Origin: Molossus alvarezi
Lineage: Eukaryota; Chordata; Mammalia; Chiroptera; Molossidae
Assembly (NCBI GenBank): GCA_037176705.1
Contig: CM073907.1
Location: forward strand, 9,331,001 to 9,395,000
Direction: 5' to 3'
DNA: 64,000 nt
The stretch's first letter is position 1. Each line of letters opens with the position of its first letter. Made by a program: the position numbers and the translations under genes. The notes beneath the pieces are model-generated. The model saw only the letters and a list, made by a program, of their open reading frames with translations, had not been told where the DNA came from and did no database searches. Of the stretch, positions 56,906-64,000 are shown piece by piece.

Positions 56906-57071
56906 GCCCTGGCCGGGTGGCTCAGTTGGTTGGACTGTCGTCCAGTACACCAAAAGGTGGTGGGTTCAATCCCTGGTTGGGGCGCCTATGGGAGGCAACA
57001 GATCAATGTTTCTCTCTCACATCAATGTGTGTGTGTGTCTCTCTCCCCCCTTCCTCTTTCTAAGATTAAAA
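56906..57071 (+). mobile_element. VES-type SINE, class C (first of a tandem pair)
   Basis: Begins GCCCTGGCCGGGTGGCTCAG, has a decayed B box GGTTCAATCCC, a (TG)n stretch at 57028-57037 and an A-rich end. Left flank AATATACAGT resembles AATAATACAGT on the right, where a second SINE starts. Confidence 0.93.
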
Positions 57072-57084
57072 AAATAATAATACA

Positions 57085-57303
57085 GTCCAGCCGGTGTGGC
57101 TCAGTGGTTGAGCATCGACCCACACACCAAGAGGTCCAGGTTCGATTCCCAGTCGGGGCACATCCCCAGTTTGGGCCGAATCTCTGGTGGGGGGCATGCA
57201 GGAGCCATCCAATCAATGTTCTCTCTCCTCAGTGTTTCGATCTCTCTCTCCCTCTCACTTCCTCTCTCTCTATGATCAATAAAGGGAAAAAACATGTTGT
57301 AAT
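57085..57303 (+). mobile_element. VES-type SINE, class B (second of a tandem pair)
   Basis: Begins GTCCAGCCGGTGTGGCTCAG and ends TATGATCAATAAAGGG. The 13-bp perfect TSD AAATAATAATACA lies at 57072-57084 and 57304-57316. Confidence 0.96.
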
Positions 57304-57419
57304 AAATAATAATACATATACCATTGAAGAGAAAAGATTTCCTACTAGCAGTCTTGGTTTCTTTCCTAGCTCCCTGGGGATAGAACAATCATAGATACCT
57401 ACACGCCAAGAATTTACAG

Positions 57420-57840
57420 GATATTCTTATATACATTTGTCTGAACCGACGGAAAATATGTACCATTGTCTTATTGTTTTTAATAAGTAATTTTTAAATT
57501 ATATGTTTAATTATTCAATCCAATTTCTATTTAAAACTCCTGTTATTCTTCAGAAGAGTCCGCCATACATTTAAACTGCCTTTGTCTTTTCCTCATAAAC
57601 GAAGTGTTCCGAAACATGATTCTTTTCCCTTAACATTTGCGGAGCCCCAGCCTCATTACAGATGTTTTAAGTCATTACAGATGTTTAAGTCATTCCTTCT
57701 CGCGGCACTAGAGTACTCCACAGTGTACGTACTCATCCTTTGCGTGGACATTGAAACTGTTGCAAGTTCTTAGATACAAAGCCTTGAATGAACAAAGTTA
57801 CTTGTGTGTCCACGCAAATGTTTCTCTAATGGAGCTAATT
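57420..57840 (-). mobile_element. Old L1M-family fragment
   Basis: Antisense L1 text: TAGAGTACTCCACAGTGTACG, TTTGCGTGGACATTGAAACTG, CAAAGCCTTGAATGAACAAAG, preceded by AT-rich 3' UTR-like sequence. It includes a 19/18-bp tandem duplication (TCATTACAGATGTTTTAAG) at 57653-57689. Confidence 0.5.
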
Positions 57841-58662
57841 TAATTCATCCCCTTTCCTCACCCCAGCTTCCGTCTTCTTTCCTCTGCTCTTCCTCCACCA
57901 AGAAATAGCGCTGCAAGGATGCTGCATGGGCTCCTTGACATCCAGTTCCAACTCTGGGGTCAAACCGAGGATGCTTATTGCTAAGTACCACTTGTCAGCT
58001 CCCAGCCAAGTGTTTCCAAGAACAGAGGTCACGCCCTCCCCTCTTCCACTTCCGCCCTGAGTGGAAGATGACCCTTCAGGAAAATGTGTGGTGGGAAGTA
58101 GTTCTGCTCTGGAAGCCAACAGGAAATTGGTCCTCAAGGTAATGGGTAAAGAGATTGTATGAACCACGAGCTGAGCAGCTGGATTCCGACTAGGCATGGA
58201 ATTCAGAGTCCTAACTGAAAGCATTTCTTTGGCTACAGCTGAACATCCTAACACATGTTAGCGTTTGTTGCCAATATGTTTCCTAATTAAGAACAACATG
58301 AAATCATAGGAAATCCTGTGTCCTGTCTTCATACACTTTCCATGTACCTCCAGTTCCCTGGTCTTCATTCCCGAGTAGAAATGCCACCAAAAAAACAGGT
58401 GGATTCCCCAGTCCTGTCTTGCCAGTCATTAACCAGATGACTGCACATTGCAGAACTCACCGCCAAGCATATTTTTCCTTCTGAAACCAAGGCTGCTATG
58501 AAAGACTAATTTAAAATGGAAAAAAGAAAAAGCTAATGAGCACCTCCCCCCAACGAAAGACCAACCCCATTTCATTGGTAAGGCATTATCTGTAAGTGAT
58601 GTAAAACCTCAAATGATTTTTTTTTTTAATGCTTTCTCTCTAGGACTGCCTGGATTATTGGC
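57841..58662. other. Unassigned; 139-codon minus frame
   Basis: The frame at 57835-58254 (minus) has no recognisable domain and begins in the flank of an L1M fragment. I see no supporting splice or promoter context. Confidence 0.35.
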
Positions 58663-58676
58663 CAAGTTTGTGTATT

Positions 58677-58891
58677 TTATTTATTTATATATTTTTTTCC
58701 TTTACTGATTTTAGAGAGAGAGGGAGAGAGCGATAGAAACATGGATGAGAGAGAATATTGATTGGCCACCTCCTGCATGCCCCCCACTAGGGATTTGACC
58801 CACAACCTGGGCATGTGCCCTGACTGGGAATTGAACCGGTGACTTCTTGGTGCAGGGGTCGATGCTCAACCACTGAGCCACACTGGCCAGG
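58677..58891 (-). mobile_element. VES-type SINE, class B
   Basis: From TTTATTTATTTATATATTTT and CTTTACTGATTTTAGAG to CACACTGGCCAGG. TSD CAAGTTTGTGTATT / CACGTTTGTGTATT (58663-58676, 58892-58905). Confidence 0.95.
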
Positions 58892-58905
58892 CACGTTTGT
58901 GTATT

Positions 58906-60139
58906 GTAGCATGTTAAACAGATTTCAAGGTGAAGGACAGACTGGTGTCTGGTTTTCCTCTTATGTGCTCCTTAAATCCATGCTAATTTGAGCTGAAAAT
59001 TTTTAGAGAGATACCTGCGACTTCTAAACCATCACGGCCTCATACATACAAATTAGGCAGTTATCACACAGGTAACGATGTATACGATATTTCTGATTCT
59101 AAAATTTGTTCGAGTTACCCCTGACTTTTCAGTATGGATGTTGCCTTTGACCTTACATAGCCAAACCAATTTAATTGGAAATTAAAGATGCAAAAGAAAT
59201 AACAATGGGAAGAACACAACCACTGTGATACATTATTCAGTAAACTTCTCCCTGTAGTTTTATTTCTTCTCCCCATTGCACTAAAATCGGCTCTGAAATG
59301 CCCCAACAGAAATACACCCTGGGTCGGTCTGAAAAGTGCTCTCCAAAGATTTTCCATAGGACTTTTTAATGATTTTTTCAGAATGATTCGTTTTTGTCTG
59401 TCAGAGGAAAGGCACAGGTCTCTCTGCCCCTTTCTCAAGAAGGGCTCTGCGGACCCTTGGTCTTTCCCCTCCCCCAGATCTCTTGGCTCACGCTCACTTT
59501 GCATTTCTCCTGATTCGTTCTCTATGATTGTGTGTTTCCTTCTCCTCTGCCCGCGGGGCTGCCGGCCCAGTAGCCCTCCCTGGGCCCTGGAACGTCCCTT
59601 CACTAATGAAATGAGAGCTGACTCCCTCCCTGGCTTTTGCCTTCCAGCAGTTTCCTTTGTAAAACACAAGCTCGTCCTTACTCAGTGACGTTCCTGGGCA
59701 AACCCGGCCCCTTTCGCAGGAGTGTTGATAATCACAGGAGAGATGGAAAGGGTTGGAAAAGAAAAGCGTATCTGGGAAGCTTGGGCGAGGATGGTGAACA
59801 GAAACCAAGTTCATTTTGGAAACATCCTGGGAAAAAAATTTAAAAAGGGGAACAGAACAGAAAACGTTTTCCTTCATGTTTTAATCCCTTGGTGGCTCTT
59901 GATGGCAAGTTGGTCTTGAGCATATCCCACTCTCTTGGAGGTCTAGCCATGCCTTTGTGACATCTTCAACCTCCCACCTCACCTCCTTCTCGTCTTCTGG
60001 CCTCTTGAAAGTAACCTAACCAACACCACGAACCTGGACTATACACGATTAGGTGTCAGAAAGGTGCCAACTTGAGGTGCAGGCTGCCAGCTCGAGTCAG
60101 TTGACATGCCGCGACCTGGGCCAGTCTCCAGGGTGACCA
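58906..60139. other. Unassigned; longest open frame of the window
   Basis: A 184-codon minus frame spans 59115-59669. Its product is basic and of mixed composition with no motif I recognise, and overlapping frames of 68-127 codons occupy both strands. A GC-rich stretch lies at 59440-59720. I do not call a gene without similarity or transcript support. Confidence 0.35.
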
Positions 60140-60173
60140 TGACGTCATGGCAGTTCTGGCAAAGCTGACGTCA
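60140..60173. promoter_or_regulatory. Two perfect CRE palindromes
   Basis: TGACGTCA occurs at 60140-60147 and 60166-60173, 26 bp apart start to start. This is the full-length CREB/ATF recognition palindrome. The first lies in a longer palindrome CATGACGTCATG. A CACGTG E-box follows at 60347-60352. Whether the site is active is unknown. Confidence 0.5.
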
Positions 60174-60546
60174 TCAAATGAACCCTGCTAGTATTGCAGA
60201 GGCGAGTCACTGAGCAAAACAACCTGTTTACGTCCTACGCTTTCAGATCCCCCAAATATTCCTGGAAAAAATGAAGGAGCCAAGTGCTGTCCCTTTACAA
60301 TGAAGGAGTGACTGATTCTTTCTCCTTGTTACAACTGATAAGACCTCACGTGGCTGGGAATGCATAGTCTGCCCAGGCATCAGTTGAAAGCCTTATTGAT
60401 TAGATAAAGAGGTGTATTTAATAGCTCAAATAGCTCGGAGTTTTAAAGACGTTCTCTTTTAAATCTGAGAAACCCTTCCTTCTCTGAAAATATTTTTCTG
60501 ATAGAAAATTTCCAATGGAATCATTTTTCACCACATAGAAAAGAGA
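60174..60546. other. No further recognisable feature
   Basis: Unique sequence beside the CRE pair. It includes a near-repeat AATAGCTCAAATAGCTC at 60421-60437. Confidence 0.4.
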
Positions 60547-60607
60547 CGGAAGGAAGGAAAGAAGGAGAGGGAGGGAGGGAGGGAGGGAGGGAGGGAGGGA
60601 GGGGAGA
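60547..60607. repeat. (GGAA)n(GGGA)n simple repeat
   Basis: Purine-only tetranucleotide run, mostly GGGA, ending directly at the next SINE. Confidence 0.95.
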
Positions 60608-60608
60608 G

Positions 60609-60800
60609 ACCTGGCCAGTGTGGCTCATTTGGTTGGGCATCTTTTCATGCACCAGAAGGATGCCTGGTCAGGGCACACGCCCGGGTTGTAGACATAATGC
60701 CCGGTACGGGGTGTGCAGGAAGCGGTTGATGGATGTTTCTCTTTCACATGGATGTTTCTTTCTCTCTCTCCCTCTAAAAATCAATTTTAAAAACCTTTTA
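60609..60800 (+). mobile_element. VES-type SINE, older diverged copy
   Basis: Begins ACCTGGCCAGTGTGGCTCATT. The B-box region is deleted (GGATGCCTGGTCAGGG), and it ends CTAAAAATCAATTTTAAAAA. Confidence 0.88.
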
Positions 60801-60883
60801 AAAATAAAAAAAAAACAAAATAAGGAAACAACCAAAGTAGTTATCAGGCAAGATAGTGTGAGCTAAAAATAATAATAATAATA

Positions 60884-60953
60884 ATTATTTTTTTTATCCT
60901 CACCCGAGGATATTTTTCCATTTTTTGTACAGATAGAGTGGGAGGGAGGGAGG

Positions 60954-61001
<48 letters not shown>

Positions 61002-61157
61002 TCGACGTGAAAGGGACACATCGAGTGGCTGCCACCCACACGACCAACCAGGGCCGGGGACAAACTGCAACCGAAGTACGTGCCCTTAGCGGGAACCGAA
61101 CCCGGGTCTCTCCGGACCGCAGGCCGACGCTCTAACCGCTGAGCCAAACCGGCCAGG
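60884..61157 (-). mobile_element. VES-type SINE, class A
   Basis: Tail side TTATCCTCACCCGAGGATATT, a (GA)n expansion at 60958-60996 and head side CAAACCGGCCAGG. Flanks CTAAAAATAAT (60863-60873, 61159-61169) are the TSD, with an (AAT)n expansion on the left. Its CpGs are well kept. Confidence 0.96.
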
Positions 61158-61224
61158 GCTAAAAATAATTATTAAGTAAGACAAAACTGAGCACCTTCCC
61201 TGAAAAGGAATAGAATCACAGGTG

Positions 61225-61305
61225 GTTTCTCACTGAGTACAAACACTTTTATGTACATGTATAATCTCACTTGAGCTTTATAGTAACCTCATAAGGTAGG
61301 GAAAT
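61225..61305 (+). mobile_element. MIR fragment
   Basis: Core text TTTTATGTACATGTATAATCTCAC and AGTAACCTCATAAGGTAGGG. Confidence 0.75.
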
Positions 61306-62277
61306 AGAAAGTTCAGGTTTTCTTTCTTTTTTTTTTATGACCAGCCTCAAAACTTTCCAAGATAAACATTTTCTTGGAATAAGCTTATCTGAATGTGTGT
61401 CCTGGATACAGGCATCCTGCAGGGCCCTCTGTGGGGGGCTCTCAGATGACTCTTCTGTCTTAGAAGGAAGAGACCGTGGGGGAAGGGGGAGCAGAACTTG
61501 GCTATCAGCTCTGGTAGAAACAATTCCACAATCTCCCCCGTCAGAAGGGGCCACACCCATTTCCTGAGAACACCTCATGTGGGGTTTCAGACCCAGCATT
61601 TATGAACCCCCGAAGTCTCTAGGCATGAGTCCCACCGGGGGAGGGAGGCCCAAACATGGCCCGGCCAAAGCGTGAGACTTGCTTGATCATGATATGAATA
61701 CCTTCCCACATGCCCACCGAAGTCTTGGCTCTGAGTTCCTCCTGACCCCGGTTTCCGTTGACTGTCTGGCCTTTTCATGAATCCTGTGACCTGTTTGATA
61801 GCTCTGGGGCTCTGACTCACAACTTATCTGATCACAACCTTTGTCCCCGAGAGAATCCTGATGTCTGGATTCTGTTTATCCCTCTGGCCCCGGAGATAGA
61901 TACTAGCCCGAGGTTGAGTTTGGCCCTACCTGCCCACTGGTTCTGTGAACCTGGACATCAGGCTGGGAACTGGGCAAGATATGGTATCCAGGGGTCATCA
62001 GTTCACAGGGTGTGTGCTCAGAGCTCTAAGAAGTCCGACAGTCTGGGAAAAGTTCTTCCAGGGAGTGGCTAACTCCTCACTCCAGCTGTTGACCACTGTA
62101 AATCCTACATAGCAAAGTCTAGCAAGAGCCCCAAAACTTTGTCTCAGTACCTCTGAGGAACTGATCAGGGGAAAGGAATTGAAATGTCTTTCTCAACCAT
62201 CTCTGTGTTGTCACTAAAAAAATGTTAAATTGTGTTTTTATTTTGAGAATAATCTTAAAAGTACAAATATGTCATTT
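61306..62277. other. No recognisable feature
   Basis: Unique sequence, moderately GC-rich. Frames of 104 and 110 codons on opposite strands show no domain. Confidence 0.4.
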
Positions 62278-62293
62278 AAAGTTGATCTCCTTA

Positions 62294-62524
62294 GCCCTGG
62301 CCAGTTTGCTCAGTGGTTAGAGCATCAGCCCACAGACCAAAGGGTCGCTGGTTTGATTCCGGTCAAGGGCATGTACCTGGGTTATAGGTGCGATCCCTGG
62401 CCCTGATCAGGGTTATTTGGGAGGCAACTGATCAATGTGTCTCTCTCTCCCTTCCTTCCACTCTATCTAAGTCAATGGGAAAATATCCTTAAGTGAGGAT
62501 TAGTAACAAAATAATAATAATAAT
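62294..62524 (+). mobile_element. VES-type SINE, class A (diverged)
   Basis: Begins GCCCTGGCCAGTTTGCTCAG and ends ATCCTTAAGTGAGGATTAG with an (AAT)n tail. The 16-bp perfect TSD AAAGTTGATCTCCTTA lies at 62278-62293 and 62525-62540. Confidence 0.97.
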
Positions 62525-62540
62525 AAAGTTGATCTCCTTA

Positions 62541-63329
62541 AAATATAATTTTAAAAACCCTCTTCTGATTGTTGGCTGATCATACTGCTTGATTGGCAAC
62601 AGGGGCAAACAATTGAGAAGGACTCTATACAGCACAGATGGACTTAGCATGAAGGTAATTGAACTTGAACTTTGAGACTTCTCGTGTGCACAGATCCCAT
62701 CCAATGCCCTGGACGGAGGGGGGCAGGGGAGGCTAGAGACACTTTGTTTTTATTTTATTGTCATAAAAGAAAGGCACCCAAATTGTATACTATTCAGGCC
62801 CCATAAAACCTGGATCCACCCCAATGATTATGGATTCATGCCTAGTACAGGTCCATTGATGTTTGAGTACGCTGTGTGGACCAGAGCTTTGGGAGAGCTT
62901 AAATAGAGAAAGTGCTAGAAGAATCCTTGTGTATGTCCCATGGAACTATAGGGACGCTAAAATCAAGCCATCTTCAGTTTAGTTGGTACCATATTAACAC
63001 CACGAGTGGTGATTTAATGTTAGCCATCCATCATCCATCATCTTAAATCAGTGTTGCTCATTTGAATGTTGTGGGTGTCATTTTGTTTCACTTCAATCTG
63101 TTAGTTTGTTTTGGATTTGAAGTTGTTTCAGAGCCCTAAACTTCAGGAGTGTGTCCACTTTCCAGTGTGTAATACCTCAGGAATAGTAGAACCTGAAATA
63201 ATTGTAATTTAGAGAAAAGAAAGTGGAAACTCAGTGAAGAACCTCTGTGATAACAGCTGTGTAGGCATCCAAGGTTCCCCAGCCACTGTTAGCTTGAACA
63301 TTTCAAATCTAACCTATTGCTAAGCAGGA
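62541..63329. other. No recognisable feature
   Basis: Unique sequence. No gene or repeat is recognised. Confidence 0.4.
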
Positions 63330-63545
63330 GCATGTATTTATTCAACAAATACTTCTGATCCTATTATGTGCAGAGTGCTGTGCTTGAGTCTGAGAGATCT
63401 GGCTTATTATTTATTGTAGCTCCCACAAGGGGTTGGGGTAAGGACATAACATTCCCAAGGTAAAAACACACATAAATACAAATAATCTCATGCATGTAAT
63501 TGTTATAAATGTTTACCGCATTTCAGGCAATGTGAAGGCTGTGGT
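63330..63545 (-). mobile_element. L2 LINE 3' fragment
   Basis: Reverse reading of the L2 end: ATTTATTCAACAAATACTTC, TATTATGTGCAGAGTGCTGTGC, later AAACACACATAAATACAAATAATC. Confidence 0.6.
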
Positions 63546-64000
63546 AAGATGCTCAAAACTGAGCTTTTCTTTAAGATTGGAATAACTTTGGGATTGTTTG
63601 GCTACATTAGTACCAGAAAATGTTTCATGCATGTTCCAATGAGCATTGCTCCTCAACCAACTCTCTCTGCTGTTTAACGTCAGGGCTAACCCTGGGGAAC
63701 CCAGCTCATTTTTAATATTAGGCTAAGCAAGACGTAATTAGAAAGGCAGATTTCTAGGGAGAGAATCCTATGGAATGCCCCCAAGCCAAGCGACACAGTG
63801 TTGCCACGTCTACACTTTGTTTGCCTCTCCATCTCTCCCCTTCACAGAGAATCATGAATCACCTGTAATAAAGTCATCCTAGGTGAGTGGCAACAGGGCC
63901 GTCACCTTGAGAGTGACGTCCGGGTCAGGTCTTTGTAAGGAGCCTCCATTTTTATATCTACCACCATTTCTGACGCTCAGTCTTCTTTCTTCTGTTCGTC
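63546..64000. other. No recognisable feature
   Basis: Unique sequence to the window end. No gene is recognised. Confidence 0.4.

Noticed and set aside
59115..59669. 184-codon minus-strand frame, the longest in the window
   Set aside because: No recognisable domain, overlapping frames on both strands and no visible gene context; length alone is compatible with chance in GC-richer DNA.
60863..61147. Recurrent protein-like frame (RLERRPAVRRDPGSVPAKG...) at this site and in seven or so other places
   Set aside because: It is the translation of class A SINE sequence; the Ser/Leu run is the CT-rich part. It is not a protein family.

Overview
This window is nuclear DNA from a mammal, and its repeats point to a bat of the Yangochiroptera, most likely Vespertilionidae or a close relative. 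About 35 tRNA-derived SINEs of the bat VES type are present (A box near TGGCTCAGNGGTT, B box near GGTTCGANTCC, pyrimidine-rich 3' half). They sit among very short L1 3' ends, older mammal-wide repeats (MIR, L2, L1M, MER5A, MER20, MLT1) and one SPIN hAT transposon, a horizontally acquired family reported from vespertilionid bats. The genus and chromosomal locus could not be identified.

I found no intact protein-coding gene. The reading frames present are short. Most translate SINE sequence, which is why Ser/Leu-rich and 'RLERRPAVRRDPGSVPAKG'-like peptides recur; the rest look like chance. The only recognisable gene sequence is a dead, intronless ferritin light-chain (FTL) copy on the minus strand at about 8.6-9.25 kb. 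The window therefore looks like intergenic or deep intronic sequence.

The SINEs fall into three structural classes, used in the entries below. Class A ends in a CCTCGGGTGAGGAT-like block. Class B ends in AAATCAATAAA or is closely related, and carries the block CCCCAGTAGGGGGC. Class C is short, with CAGTTGGTTAGAGC and ACAACAAATCGATG. Many copies keep target-site duplications (TSDs) of 10-18 bp, which fixes their boundaries.

Layout: 0-9.6 kb has mixed SINEs, MER20, MIR and SPIN, ending with the FTL pseudogene. 9.6-14.2 kb is SINE-free, AT-rich sequence with one MLT1 LTR. 14.2-16.7 kb has SINEs and MIRs. 16.7-19.5 kb has no recognisable repeat. 19.5-32.1 kb is SINE-rich with L1, MLT1 and L2. 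32-39.8 kb has L1 pieces and a SINE cluster that includes two SINEs at one target site. 39.8-42.4 kb is unassigned. 42.4-48.5 kb holds mainly ancient repeats. 48.5-64 kb is SINE-rich again, with L2 and L1M. The main regulatory candidates are a pair of perfect CRE palindromes near 60.15 kb and CTCF-like cores inside class B SINEs. No new gene system was found.
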